Numbered from the stretch's first letter, positions 1-8,902 are shown. The stretch is 64,000 nt of DNA from Agrobacterium sp. AGB01 (GCF_014851585.1 NZ_JACVAB010000008.1:186001-250000); one strand, 5' to 3'. Numbers and translations are program-made. Notes: generated from the letters alone by a model not told the origin.

Positions 1-516
1 CTCGCCGCCGCACTCGGAGAAACCGCATTCAAAGATAGCCGGCTCCTCGATTTCGATTTCGAAACCGTAATCTGCAGCCAGCTGCACGAAATCTTCAGGA
101 TGCGTTACCCCTTCGGCCCTCACCTTTCGCTCAAGCGCCGTCATGCGTTGCGCGGTGGTTTGTTCCGCATCCGCAAAACAAGGCTCTGGCAGGCCGTAGT
201 CAGTCTCCCAATCGGGCAGAAGCTCACTCACACCTTGCAGGCTGGCCTCACGCATCAGCCGCCATGCGCGTGCGTAAAGCCATTCGAAATCGGAAATCAG
301 CACCCGCGTGAAGCGCGCCAGATTACTGGTCAGCGACATCGCCTGTCCGTCCGGCGTTCCCCACGCGGGACCACTCGGCCAAAAGGACAGCGTCGCTGAA
401 ATCAGGTCGTCATTGCTGGGCGCGCTTAAGGCGTCCTGCGGATCTGCCATGGTCAGCTTGGCATAGCGCTCTCGCCCCGATCGGGTGACCGTGTTGAAAG
501 CCGGATCACGCGCCAT
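1..516 (-). CDS. Mu gp48/YmfQ-family (DUF2313) tail protein, partial
   Basis: The reading frame starts with ATG at 516, overlapping the end of the baseplate J gene by 11 nt, and stays open to the window edge (172 codons), so the C-terminus is missing. The sequence has the arrangement of the Mu gp48/YmfQ family: an N-terminal stretch with WPSGPAW, a helical region following a DFEWLYARAW stretch, and an LLPDWETDYGLPE segment typical of these proteins. The family is a baseplate wedge component acting after gp47 in the Mu-type tail order, which agrees with its place here. The next gene to the left would be expected to be a tail fibre. Confidence 0.8.
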   Translation of the reverse strand, partial: MARDPAFNTVTRSGRERYAKLTMADPQDALSAPSNDDLISATLSFWPSGPAWGTPDGQAMSLTSNLARFTRVLISDFEWLYARAWRLMREASLQGVSELLPDWETDYGLPEPCFADAEQTTAQRMTALERKVRAEGVTHPEDFVQLAADYGFEIEIEEPAIFECGFSECGGE

Positions 517-1588
517 AGGTCACCACTCCCGGCACAGGGAATTGCCCGTTGGTCAGAACAATGTCGTCAAGCGGCCATGCCAGCACATGCCGATCCTCTC
601 CGGTCGCCTGCGAGATGGCTTCACCGATCCATGAGCGAGATAACGTGAAGGTGTCGCCCTCAATTCCCGGCCTGCACCGTTCCAGATACATGGCAGCAAG
701 GCTTGCGTTGATTGCCTCGCGAACCTCGATCGTATCGTTTGCAAGGCGATGGATCTCGACGTCAACAGGCAAAGGTGTCGGCGCGGCCGCCACACTGTCG
801 TCGATCCGGATAAGCCGCTCCGCATCGATCGCCGCCTGCACAACGACAACATCGCCTGCCGTGGGAATACTGTTCGGCCTACCTTCAAACAGGAAGAACA
901 GGGCCAGATACCCCGGAGCAAGCGGACGGCGAAATGCCCAGACCTTGAACACACCAGGAACCGCGAGAGCCACGGTTTCATAATCCGTCAGCCTGCCACC
1001 GGATCGAGGGTTGCGCTTGCGGTGCAATGCGCGGGCACGAAGATTATCATCATCCTCAACGTCAGCACCGCCACCAATGCCAGCTGCACCAACGGTTGCC
1101 TCTTCACCAAGCGTTGGCCACAGAACCGGGTCTGCAAGCGTCAGAATTCCATCCGCATCACGATTGGTGTTGGCACCGGTTGTTTCAGCCTCAACCTGCA
1201 GCACAAGCACACCCAACGGTGAAGCTGTTGCAGGTGCCGTGCTGATGTAGGTTATGCCGCCAGACACGAAGCGGATGCCCGCCGCGTAGGTGACGTTTGC
1301 AGCCGCCGATACGGATATCGTTCCGGATGCCCCGGAAGCGCCCTTCCGGAATATGCCGATATCACTTGCATGCAGCGCCAGAAAACGGCCTGTCGCGGTG
1401 GAAAGGAAAAGCTGCTTTGTCAGCCAGGCCATGCGCAGTTCAAATTCGTGACTGATACCGGCCAGAACTTTGGCAACAACGGTCACGAAGTTGGTTTTGA
1501 GCGCAGCATCCGTGCCCTTCATATACTGGCGGAATGCGCCGCGAGTGCGCGCGGAAATGTCAGCCAGCGAGCGGATTGTCCACGCCAT
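506..1588 (-). CDS. Baseplate J-like protein (Mu gp47 family)
   Basis: A 360-residue protein of the baseplate J/gp47 family, the wedge protein of contractile tails. The N-terminus has the usual arrangement, with helices followed by FLALHASDIGIFRKGAS and then a beta-rich domain with repeated GI..V and AG segments. The segment GGADVEDDDNLRARALHRKR matches the family's central motif. Its start overlaps the end of the gp46 gene by 29 nt, and its stop overlaps the gp48-like start, in the order gp45-gp46-gp47-gp48 known from Mu. Length is normal for the family. Confidence 0.93.
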   Translation of the reverse strand: MAWTIRSLADISARTRGAFRQYMKGTDAALKTNFVTVVAKVLAGISHEFELRMAWLTKQLFLSTATGRFLALHASDIGIFRKGASGASGTISVSAAANVTYAAGIRFVSGGITYISTAPATASPLGVLVLQVEAETTGANTNRDADGILTLADPVLWPTLGEEATVGAAGIGGGADVEDDDNLRARALHRKRNPRSGGRLTDYETVALAVPGVFKVWAFRRPLAPGYLALFFLFEGRPNSIPTAGDVVVVQAAIDAERLIRIDDSVAAAPTPLPVDVEIHRLANDTIEVREAINASLAAMYLERCRPGIEGDTFTLSRSWIGEAISQATGEDRHVLAWPLDDIVLTNGQFPVPGVVTYGA

Positions 1589-2096
1589 CTATCTGCCTCC
1601 AGAGCAGTTCGTATTTCTGATTGAAGATGATTTCGCCATTACGGCCGTAAATGGTGACGACGAGATCGAGGCGATTGTTCACGCGGTCAGCGGTGGCGCT
1701 GACATCAATGCTGGCAACGGCACTTTGTGAAAGCAGCGGCTGTAATGCTTCGCGCGCATAATCTTCCGCCTCGATCTCGATACCGTCGTGAAGCGCCCTG
1801 CGCCTCAACCGCCACAGACGCGAACCGATTGGCTGTTCGCCATCCATCACATCGAAGCTGTCGCCAAACCATCCGCGGTTTTCTTCACCATCATCAAGTT
1901 CGCTTTCCTCGACACGGGCATCGGACATCAGGTGAATAAAAATTTGCGTCGCAAGCCCCTGCTCTGCCCGGAAATCGCCGGGTGCTTCAGGGTGCGTCAG
2001 TGCGTTGACTGCAAGGTCGCCAACGATGCCGTCCCAGATAAGATCAGGCGCGCGATAAGGCTCTTCGGCCCCATCGACCGGAATGATTTTCAACAT
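1560..2096 (-). CDS. Phage GP46-family baseplate protein
   Basis: A 178-residue protein of the Mu gp46 family, a baseplate wedge component. Features seen are an N-terminal LIWDG segment, the LATQIFIHLMSDARVEE stretch, and the GWFGDSF..GSRLWRLRRRAL region that is the family hallmark, followed by an EAEDYAREALQPLL helix. It lies between the spike gene and gp47 in the usual Mu order, and its 3' end overlaps gp47 by 29 nt, suggesting translational coupling. Confidence 0.9.
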   Translation of the reverse strand: MLKIIPVDGAEEPYRAPDLIWDGIVGDLAVNALTHPEAPGDFRAEQGLATQIFIHLMSDARVEESELDDGEENRGWFGDSFDVMDGEQPIGSRLWRLRRRALHDGIEIEAEDYAREALQPLLSQSAVASIDVSATADRVNNRLDLVVTIYGRNGEIIFNQKYELLWRQIDGVDNPLAG

Positions 2097-2117
2097 GAGG
2101 AGATCCGCGCTGCGCGT

Positions 2118-2555
2118 TTAGTGACCGTGGTTGGCGGTGTTGCCACCTTCGTCGATGATAGAACCGGTAGCGTGTATGTTGCCGGTCACGTTCAAATCGC
2201 CCTGCAGCGTGATGTTTCCGACAAACTCAAACAAAGGCGCGACCAACCGGATCTTCGCGCCAACTAAGCTGATGATGTTGCCGTTGGCATCGTAAATGGC
2301 GGTGCCACCCGATGGAATATCCTGTGGCCGGTGCGATGGATGTTCACCGCCTATCACATAGGCCTGATCCGGATCATCGTTTGGGGAGATCAAAAGCGCC
2401 TTTGCGCCTTTGACAGGCATCGACAACAATCCATGCGTCTCGATACGATGAACGTTGGTGTAGCCATCCTTGAACAGGCCGCGACCGGAAACGAATTGCT
2501 GGCCACCACGCTCCACATTGACGCCGTCCAGCTCAATTCGCTTGCCTGACATCAC
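2118..2555 (-). CDS. Baseplate spike protein (Mu gp45/P2 gpV type)
   Basis: A 145-residue protein that would form the trimeric membrane-piercing spike at the tail tip. The N-terminal half looks like an OB-fold domain (residues about 20-90, with GLLSMPVKGAKALLI and a SHRPQDIPSG segment). The C-terminal half is repetitive beta sequence (GNITLQGDLNVTGNIHATG), a triple-stranded beta-helix signature. It ends in NHGH; closely spaced histidines at this position bind iron in known phage spikes, so metal binding is plausible. Start at 2555 overlaps the hub gene stop as ATGA; a second ATG follows at 2552. Confidence 0.9.
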   Translation of the reverse strand: MMSGKRIELDGVNVERGGQQFVSGRGLFKDGYTNVHRIETHGLLSMPVKGAKALLISPNDDPDQAYVIGGEHPSHRPQDIPSGGTAIYDANGNIISLVGAKIRLVAPLFEFVGNITLQGDLNVTGNIHATGSIIDEGGNTANHGH

Positions 2556-3604
2556 TCATCCTCATATTCGGCGCTGATCTTGCTAGGCGCGCTATAAGCC
2601 TTCGACGATTTGCCGCGTGGATTTTCACCACCAAGCGCGCGGGGATCTGCGAGTGTCAGCGTTGCAGTGGTTCCTGTGCTGTCACCAGCGGCTTCCTGCG
2701 AGAGCGATACTGACTTGATCACCATCATGCCCTTGATGCCGATCAACTCATCCTCGACATAGACCAGCCAGTTACGAGACCAGATCTTGCCACCCGCATC
2801 ACGCCAACCGGTAACTCTGATGGTTGCTGTCGCGCTATTGCCAACACCACGCTTCACTGCCCAGTCCGCCCTACTCTTCAAACGGTCGAGTGTGGTTTCA
2901 CCTTCGTGCGGGATAATTAGCGTGCGAGACCGGGTTACTCCCTTGTCGCTGGCAGTGGTTTCGCCACGCAGCTGCTGCTTGGCAGTTCCGTCAGTTGCTT
3001 GCCCGCGGACCTTGACCTTGCTGTATCGTCCCCGCTCAGTGAGCTGAGCGGATGCATTCTCAATATTAACACCTAAAATGAGCCCACCCTTGTGTGTTCC
3101 CTCAGGTTTGGTCGCTAGCTTCAGCTTGCCTTCGGGCGTGTCGTAGATCAGAACGCCACGACCCCGCGCCCTTCGCTCCAACGTCGAGAACAGCGTTTCG
3201 CCGGTTCTTAGCTTGTGGCGAGGCTCGACCGGCAGAGACCCATCGCTTTCAATGCCGATACCGGCACTGTCAAATTCCTTGGCAATCGCAGCGAGATCCT
3301 TGTTCAGCACTTCGCCGGACGGATGCTCAACCGAACATTCCGTCGCGTCGACCGTGCGTGAGCACACGGACACAGACAGTGAGCGTGTCGTGGCGTCATG
3401 ACCAGGGTTCATGTCGCGAACCTGGCCGGTCAACAAGAGATCAGCACCTGCTTTAATAGTAACCGGACTTCCCACTTCGACAGGCAAGCCGGGTCCGGTC
3501 ACAACAAGATCAACGGTCGCAGTGCGTACAGCCTCTTCTGCCGAGCTGTCGATCGTGATCGACTTGTACGGCGGCAGGCCGTCTATGGTCAGCGTCTCAA
3601 ACAT
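2552..3604 (-). CDS. Baseplate hub protein (Mu gp44/prophage gpP type)
   Basis: A 350-residue protein resembling the Mu gp44/late-control D group, the trimeric hub on which the spike sits. Seen are an N-terminal split-barrel region with YKSITIDSSAEEA, a central LRTGETLFSTLERRARGRG segment typical of hub proteins, and a C-terminal beta region with NWLVYVEDELIGIKGMMVI. It is placed between gpN and the spike gene, as in Mu. Assignment rests on gene order plus these motifs; exact family membership would need a profile search. Confidence 0.85.
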   Translation of the reverse strand: MFETLTIDGLPPYKSITIDSSAEEAVRTATVDLVVTGPGLPVEVGSPVTIKAGADLLLTGQVRDMNPGHDATTRSLSVSVCSRTVDATECSVEHPSGEVLNKDLAAIAKEFDSAGIGIESDGSLPVEPRHKLRTGETLFSTLERRARGRGVLIYDTPEGKLKLATKPEGTHKGGLILGVNIENASAQLTERGRYSKVKVRGQATDGTAKQQLRGETTASDKGVTRSRTLIIPHEGETTLDRLKSRADWAVKRGVGNSATATIRVTGWRDAGGKIWSRNWLVYVEDELIGIKGMMVIKSVSLSQEAAGDSTGTTATLTLADPRALGGENPRGKSSKAYSAPSKISAEYEDE

Positions 3605-3612
3605 GGAAACCT

Positions 3613-4245
3613 TCAGGATGCCAGGGCATCAAATGTTGTTGGCATCACCAGTGGCGTGGCAGCACCCGCTATATCGACCACGCCTTGAGCACGCTTCGCA
3701 TCACCGTAAAGCTGATAGGCCAAGACTGTGGATGGCAGGGAAATGCCAGTCTTTATCTTGACGATCGGCGCTGCGCTGGCAGCAATGTCAGAGATCAGCC
3801 GCACCGACACGGCAATTACTGACGATAACCAGGCATACAGATCCGCACCGTCGCCACCGAGGCTGGAAACCGCCGCCAATCCTGCATCACCGGCATCAGC
3901 AACGCGGCTTCGCACTCGTCGCGCTTCAGGCCGTGACGGCCATGCTATGCGTCCGCCGGCAACCGCCAGACCTAACGCCTGCAGGATGCTGCAGGCAGAC
4001 AACGTTTTACCGGACACAACAGGCATCAGCGAGATCTGGTCGAAATGCCCGGGCTCGCTTGCGTTTTCTGCAATCACCCGCATCAGATCCAGCACCTCTT
4101 GCGCAAAGGCTTCCGCTGTCAGATTGGCCGCGATCACAACGCGCGTTGTGATATCAGCCAGATCCTCTTCATCAACAACGATCGAGGCTGACAGATCAGA
4201 GATCCAGTTGAGTATGATTTGCCTGTCAGCAGCCATGCGGTTCAC
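3613..4245 (-). CDS. C-terminal half of a gpN-like DNA circularization/tail protein
   Basis: A 210-residue protein read directly after the N-terminal gpN domain gene. Its start is a GTG that overlaps the upstream stop (GTGA); an ATG lies at 4236. The C-terminus has LPSTVLAYQLYGDAKRA, which resembles the C-terminal part of single-chain gpN-type proteins. The middle is alpha-helical with alanine-rich segments. Together with its neighbour it makes about 363 residues, shorter than Mu gpN but with both ends of the family present. I infer a natural gene split or a frameshift; see findings. Confidence 0.65.
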   Translation of the reverse strand: MNRMAADRQIILNWISDLSASIVVDEEDLADITTRVVIAANLTAEAFAQEVLDLMRVIAENASEPGHFDQISLMPVVSGKTLSACSILQALGLAVAGGRIAWPSRPEARRVRSRVADAGDAGLAAVSSLGGDGADLYAWLSSVIAVSVRLISDIAASAAPIVKIKTGISLPSTVLAYQLYGDAKRAQGVVDIAGAATPLVMPTTFDALAS

Positions 4246-4703
4246 CGAAAGAAGGAAGCCATTTGTGACGCGGCAGAAACAAAGGCATTGCTGACAGCAA
4301 CGCTGATATCTGCTGGTGAAAGAACAGCCCCGGCATCAATCTGCCAGGGGATAAAGTTTGCATCAAAGGCGATATAACCGGCCCGGTCCTTTGTGCGACT
4401 GCGGCGGAAAGTGGCGCAGGTCGCCATCATCCCACCATCCATCGGCAGCACCAAACGGCCCGCCCCCTCGGCAAGGCACGCAGTCTGCAATGCAAGTGCC
4501 TGGACATCAGCACGGTCACTGACAAGATATGCGGTCACATCAAACTGTGGCGTGAGCAGTCCAAGCTCTTCCAGCTCGGTTACCCTGCCACCGGCCTTTT
4601 CATGCAGCGCCAATCTCTTGCCGCCACTGAAATCATCCCAGTCCACCCAAAAAGGTACGCCGCGATAACTGGCGCGGCGCAGTGTCTTTTTCCAGTCTCT
4701 CAT
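4242..4703 (-). CDS. DNA circularization protein N-terminal domain (Mu gpN type)
   Basis: A 153-residue protein with a clear DNA_circ_N domain: it opens MRDWKKTLRRASYRGVPFWV, then EDSF-like DDFSGGKRLALHE, and a DVTAYLVSDRADVQALAL segment, all hallmarks of the N-terminus of Mu gpN. In Mu, gpN is a tail/baseplate protein also linked to DNA circularization after injection. Here the reading frame stops after this domain, and the rest of the protein seems to be encoded by the next gene. It follows the tape measure gene by 12 nt. Confidence 0.88.
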   Translation of the reverse strand: MRDWKKTLRRASYRGVPFWVDWDDFSGGKRLALHEKAGGRVTELEELGLLTPQFDVTAYLVSDRADVQALALQTACLAEGAGRLVLPMDGGMMATCATFRRSRTKDRAGYIAFDANFIPWQIDAGAVLSPADISVAVSNAFVSAASQMASFFR

Positions 4704-4715
4704 GACAAAGAACCC

Positions 4716-6608
4716 TTAGAAACTGCCACCCGGCGTATTGGCCGAAGGTGGCATCGAGCGGCCGCGATCAGCATTGACTGGCCGCCCCTGCGAGGCATTA
4801 CCCAAAGCCACATTGGCACTATTAAACCGGCTCGCAGCGTCTGCCAGTTTTTGAGCCGCAGCCATGATTTGCGCCCCGACATCAACACCTGCCACTTTCA
4901 GGAATGCGGCACTTTCTTCCACGGCCTTGCCCGCATCCCGGCCACCGTCAGCAACTGCCTGACCGGCTTCCGTGCCTCGGTCCTTCAGGCTGTCGATTTC
5001 GATCTTGAGTGCGTTTTTCCATTCGTCTTTTGTCGGCATTGCGAATGCCTGCTTGAGCTCATCTTTTGTCGGGGTCGAAACCGGGAATGCCGCAATCCCG
5101 GCCATCGGAGGACCCTGCGGATTGCTCCTTGACTGTAATTCTGGCGGCAACCCAGCCGGAAGCGTCATTGACGAACCCGCACCAAAAGGTCTCTGTCCTG
5201 GCACGGGTATCTGACCGGTACCACCACCCGGAAACTCGGCGTTTGGCGGTTTCCATCCTGCAGGTGTGTTTGGTCCCTGCTGGAATTTCTTGAGAAACTC
5301 CGGATCATTCAGACCGCCCTCATATGCCATCTGGTCGCTGCCTTCACCGCGCGACCACGAACCGAACGGCATGTTCTTGAACATCCAGTTCTCGATTTCC
5401 CAGTAGGACATGCCGCGTTTTTCAAGGCCCTTTCGAACAGCCTGACCGTAGTCGACATCCTCGGTAATCGCATCCATGGTAGCGGTGGCAGGCTTGGCAA
5501 CTGCGCCACCAATACTGGTCCACATCTTGCTCCAGCTATTCGACATGCGGTCGATACTGGCCTGCGTATCACTCAGGACGCGATTTAGATCACGGAAAAC
5601 TACGCCATCGACCTCAGCGCCATTCACGGTCTTGAGGAACTTCTGCAAGCTCTCTTCCGAGGTGATCAATGACTGCATACCAAGACGGAATTCCTGATCG
5701 GAAAACAGCAGCGGCAACTTCGACAGATCACCATCCATGGCCTCTTTCGAGATGCGTACGAATGCGGTTACCGCATCTTCACCGGCCTTTTGCGCAGCCT
5801 TAAGTTCCTTACGAAGGTTGATGCCAAAGTCCTTGAACTTGTTGGCAGTTTCCTCGGAATACATTTTGCCAAATATGTTCTGCGCCTGAGTGGCAGCGGT
5901 CGACGCGTCGCCGGTATCTTCGCGGATCGTCTGCAGGATCGCGACAAGCCTCTTCAGACCATCTTCCCCCTCATAACCAAGGCTGGCGAAACTGTTGGCC
6001 AGACCTGGAATATACTGCGCCATATCCTTCAGTTCGAACTGGCCAGCCTTGCCGCCCATCACCATGATGTCAAAGGCACGCTGCAGCTGGTTGGCCTGAA
6101 TTTTTAGGGCAGATGCAGCTTTCAGGCCGGTATTGGCAATGTCAGTGGTCGCAGCGCCGGATGCCTGCGCAGTGGCAAGCACAGATGGCAAAAACGCCAT
6201 AGCCTCTTCCAGAGACTGTCCTGAAGCCACCAGCGTATCGAGCGCCTCGATGGCCGGTGCCACACTGTCATAACCGAGATCCTTGGTAACGCGCTGCGCC
6301 TCTTCGAATGCACGTTTGGTCTGCTCGGCAGAAGCATCGGCCGTCACTCCGATACGGGTCATCTGCCGTTCCAATGCTGCGAAATCTGTAAGCGCCGCCT
6401 TGGCCCCATAGGTGATGGCGGCAGGCGCCAGAAAACGCGATGTGCTTGCTAGCAACGTCGCGGATGAGCGCGCCATAACAGATTGCTGACGGTTGAGTGC
6501 GGCGGCACGTCGATTGACCTGATCCATCTTGCCAGCAACATTTTTGAGAACATTGCCGGTTCGATCGACAGCGGAGATCCGCAGTCTGGCTTCGACTTCA
6601 CGTGTCAT
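4716..6608 (-). CDS. Tail tape measure protein
   Basis: A 630-residue protein of the TP901-type tape measure group, which sets tail length and sits inside the tube. The N-terminal 120 residues are helical with ALNRQQSVMARSSATLLASTSRFLAPAA. The segment AAGAATTDIANTGLKAASALKIQ and the region with QFELKDMAQYIPGLANSFASLG are conserved tape measure motifs. The C-terminal 180 residues are rich in proline, glycine and alanine. The start ATG overlaps the stop of the -1 frame extension of the tail chaperone gene (ATGA), consistent with coupling to the frameshift product. Confidence 0.93.
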   Translation of the reverse strand: MTREVEARLRISAVDRTGNVLKNVAGKMDQVNRRAAALNRQQSVMARSSATLLASTSRFLAPAAITYGAKAALTDFAALERQMTRIGVTADASAEQTKRAFEEAQRVTKDLGYDSVAPAIEALDTLVASGQSLEEAMAFLPSVLATAQASGAATTDIANTGLKAASALKIQANQLQRAFDIMVMGGKAGQFELKDMAQYIPGLANSFASLGYEGEDGLKRLVAILQTIREDTGDASTAATQAQNIFGKMYSEETANKFKDFGINLRKELKAAQKAGEDAVTAFVRISKEAMDGDLSKLPLLFSDQEFRLGMQSLITSEESLQKFLKTVNGAEVDGVVFRDLNRVLSDTQASIDRMSNSWSKMWTSIGGAVAKPATATMDAITEDVDYGQAVRKGLEKRGMSYWEIENWMFKNMPFGSWSRGEGSDQMAYEGGLNDPEFLKKFQQGPNTPAGWKPPNAEFPGGGTGQIPVPGQRPFGAGSSMTLPAGLPPELQSRSNPQGPPMAGIAAFPVSTPTKDELKQAFAMPTKDEWKNALKIEIDSLKDRGTEAGQAVADGGRDAGKAVEESAAFLKVAGVDVGAQIMAAAQKLADAASRFNSANVALGNASQGRPVNADRGRSMPPSANTPGGSF

Positions 6609-7026
6609 TTATTTTTCCCGTCAACAAACCGCCGCGCCCACCAGGCAATCTGGCTAAGCGTCATTTCCTCTACTCTTGAGGCGTCCCATCCGAACCGGAA
6701 GACAAAGGCATCGGCGGCCTCAAGGCAGCCGGCTCTTCCCGAAAAAAATCGCAAACCGCGTTCTGCAGCCGCAAAGAGTCCACGGCGTTCAGCACATGCA
6801 AATATTCATATCCGGGAGAAACGCAGATCCGCTGCAGATATTGGTCTACCCGTTCAGGGTAGACCAATAGCACCGCGCCACCTTGTGTGGGCTGAAACTC
6901 ACGAGGCTCACCAATACTGGAGAGAAAAATCTCTTTGTATGTAGGCTCGCGCAGTTGCACCTCTGCAAAGGTCCGGCTGTCCGGTCCAGAGGTGTACGAC
7001 TTTGAGAGAGCAACTGTTACTGTCAT
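6605..7026 (-). CDS. Tail assembly chaperone, predicted -1 frameshift product (140 aa)
   Basis: If ribosomes slip -1 on the heptamer at 6748-6742, residues 1-95 are followed by 45 new residues that run without a stop to TGA 6607-6605. The extension contains FVFRFGWDASRVEEMTLSQI and then AWWARRF, which looks like the short GpE-type partner of tail chaperones (an FGW segment followed by a helix with S/T-L-x-x-I/L and a WW pair). The stop overlaps the tape measure ATG (ATGA). This mirrors the P2 E/E', lambda G/GT and Mu gp41/42 arrangements; the frameshift itself is inferred, not shown. Confidence 0.75.
6670..7026 (-). CDS. Tail assembly chaperone (Mu gp41/P2 gpE type), zero-frame product
   Basis: A 118-residue acidic protein between the tail tube and tape measure genes, the invariant position of tail assembly chaperones. 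It has LREPTYKEIFLSSIGEPRE near residue 30, which fits this group. The start overlaps the tube gene stop as ATGA. Near the 3' end (codons 93-95, GAT TTT TTT) it contains a T7 slippery heptamer that allows a -1 shift into an open frame; the zero-frame product ends at TAG 6672-6670. Chaperone proteins of this type bind the tape measure during tail assembly. Confidence 0.85.
   Translation of the reverse strand: MTVTVALSKSYTSGPDSRTFAEVQLREPTYKEIFLSSIGEPREFQPTQGGAVLLVYPERVDQYLQRICVSPGYEYLHVLNAVDSLRLQNAVCDFFREEPAALRPPMPLSSGSDGTPQE
6742..6748 (-). promoter_or_regulatory. T TTT TTT slippery heptamer for -1 frameshift
   Basis: On the minus strand the zero frame reads GAT TTT TTT CGG, so the run of seven T falls in the X XXY YYZ register. 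The -1 frame from here has no stop for 45 codons and ends overlapping the next start codon. Sequence downstream is GC-rich and could fold, but I did not model a structure. Confidence 0.75.
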
Positions 7027-7394
7027 GCTGAGGTTTTCCGGTAAGTCTCATAATTCAGCACCGCACCTGTGACCTCGCCGGTGATGCGATTTATCGTGGG
7101 GTCACCAGCAATGAAGGCCTTGGTAAAATAGTGCGTATTGCCGCCGAACTCCTCTATCAGCGTCGCGTTAAAGCGATCTCCGGACAGAAGAGCATCCAGA
7201 TCCTGACCAGCATCGGCAAAACTAATTTCACATGTACCGGCCTTTACTGTCGCAGATCGATCGACACTGCCGTCTTGATTGGCAATCGCCTCGATGGAAA
7301 CGCGAGAGGGCGATATGTTCACGTTAGCGCGCAGCGCAATAAGGACACCGCTGGAAAAACGGAGCGTCATCCGTCCGCCAAAATCATTGCTCAT
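7023..7394 (-). CDS. Tail tube protein (Mu gpM type)
   Basis: A 123-residue beta-rich protein directly after the sheath gene. The segments GEVTGAVLNYETYRKTSA at the C-terminus and FGGRMTLRFSSGVLIALRANVNISPSR at the N-terminus fit the Mu gp40/phage tail tube family. Position between sheath and chaperone genes and length both agree. Its stop overlaps the chaperone start (ATGA). The gene begins 27 nt after the sheath stop. Confidence 0.88.
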   Translation of the reverse strand: MSNDFGGRMTLRFSSGVLIALRANVNISPSRVSIEAIANQDGSVDRSATVKAGTCEISFADAGQDLDALLSGDRFNATLIEEFGGNTHYFTKAFIAGDPTINRITGEVTGAVLNYETYRKTSA

Positions 7395-7420
7395 GGATCA
7401 ATCCTTTCGTGAGCGGCCGC

Positions 7421-8902
7421 TTAGCGGAACTGACTGTAGACGCGCGCGACACCTGCAAAGATATCGAGGGCATTGACGAAATCGAGCGGCAGGTGCGCAT
7501 CGACGCGGTTTGGGTTCTCGGTATTTCGCAGAACCACTATCGCCTGAAGCGCCGCGTCGCTGTTTTCCAGCACGCCACTCATCGAAGCGTACGAATGGTA
7601 CAGCGTCGCCTTGATATCCTTGACCGTCGAGATGGCATCAAGGTTATCAGGGTTGCTATCAGCCAGCGCCTTGTTGGAATGCTCGTAAGCCAGATCCGCG
7701 CGGAATTTCTTCAGCGCATATGTCAACTGGAACACCCGCTGAATGTCGCGGAACGTCGTGTCCGGCGCGCCGTTCGTCGTCTGCTGGTGTGTGACAATCT
7801 TGTCGATGCAAACATCACCACTGCGGCTGACGCTCCAGGTCGAAACGCCATTGCCAACGAATGCGTTGCGTGTCGCGTAATCTGGCCAGTACAGCCGGTC
7901 GCGAGGCGCAGAAATGCCCTCTACGACAAGACCGGTCTGATTGCGCGACACGTCACCATTCGCGCCACCCCCAAGCCATGGTGCGATACGACCAACCAAG
8001 GCGGCAAGCCACTCGTAATCCGGCTGCGCAAATCCACCATTGGAAAAACGCGGGATCATCGTCAGGTGCCAGCTGTTGCGTGCCAGCGCGAAAGTCGTCA
8101 GGTTCGCAGCTGTGTCCGTCTTCGGATAGAAGGCATGACCGTAGATCTGCTGCGCATATGACCAGCGACCTGAGACTTCACCGAGGAAGTCATCAAGAAT
8201 GGCCAAGTTAGCGGTATCACCGAACGGGCAGAGAATGATTTCAAACGGGTCATCGCTGAGAGCGGCCAGAATATTGGTCAGCGATGGCGCACCAGCACCA
8301 GGCGTCGCCGTCGCGAACGTGAATAGCTGATCAAAGGCGTTGATGCGATCGAGGATCGGTACATAGACATCCAGACCCGTCGCATAGGTGCCTTTATGTC
8401 GCGCTGTGAGTGTCACCACGTTGGTGGCAACGGTCGCGGTAAATGGCAGGCTCTTGCCGGTCAAACGGTTGTAGTAGCCGTTGATCGCGGCACCAAGCGC
8501 GGTGGCAAGCTGCGCGGCCGTCATCGCCGCTGGAAGTTCCACTTCGACATTTTCACCGGCAATCTGCAGGACGCCCTGCCCGCCGCCAGCCGGAGGCGCA
8601 CCGATGGTGATTGTGCGGATCTCGGCAGTGCCATTATCAGCGACACGACCAAGCCAGATTTCCTGTGTCGGTGCATTTTTGCGCGCAGCAATGAACATGC
8701 TTTCCAGCATCGAGCCCGCACCCGCAAGGATCCGCGCTTCGTTACGCGTGTTACAAATGGCAATACCGTTTTCAGCAAGGTCACCAGCAGGAAGGCCGAA
8801 ACCGAGGATCAGCATGCGGGTTTCCGCTTCGAACTGGCCACCAGACTGCACGTCGAAGGTAAAGATCGGAGCCGTCAGATTGGCAGGAATATTGGATGCC
8901 AT
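7421..8902 (-). CDS. Contractile tail sheath protein (Mu gpL family)
   Basis: A 493-residue protein with the hallmarks of Mu-type sheaths: LTAPIFTFDVQSGGQFEAETRMLILGFG at the N-terminus (read as two segments), a central variable beta domain, and a C-terminal domain with RDIQRVFQLTYALKKFRADL and FVNALDIFAGVARVYSQFR. The sheath contracts to drive the tube through the cell envelope, which defines this phage as a myovirus type. The start ATG overlaps the upstream stop (TAATG). Confidence 0.95.
   Translation of the reverse strand: MASNIPANLTAPIFTFDVQSGGQFEAETRMLILGFGLPAGDLAENGIAICNTRNEARILAGAGSMLESMFIAARKNAPTQEIWLGRVADNGTAEIRTITIGAPPAGGGQGVLQIAGENVEVELPAAMTAAQLATALGAAINGYYNRLTGKSLPFTATVATNVVTLTARHKGTYATGLDVYVPILDRINAFDQLFTFATATPGAGAPSLTNILAALSDDPFEIILCPFGDTANLAILDDFLGEVSGRWSYAQQIYGHAFYPKTDTAANLTTFALARNSWHLTMIPRFSNGGFAQPDYEWLAALVGRIAPWLGGGANGDVSRNQTGLVVEGISAPRDRLYWPDYATRNAFVGNGVSTWSVSRSGDVCIDKIVTHQQTTNGAPDTTFRDIQRVFQLTYALKKFRADLAYEHSNKALADSNPDNLDAISTVKDIKATLYHSYASMSGVLENSDAALQAIVVLRNTENPNRVDAHLPLDFVNALDIFAGVARVYSQFR

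Noticed and set aside
1788..2267. 159-codon plus-strand frame over gp46 and the spike gene
   Set aside because: Antisense to well supported baseplate genes; no motif.
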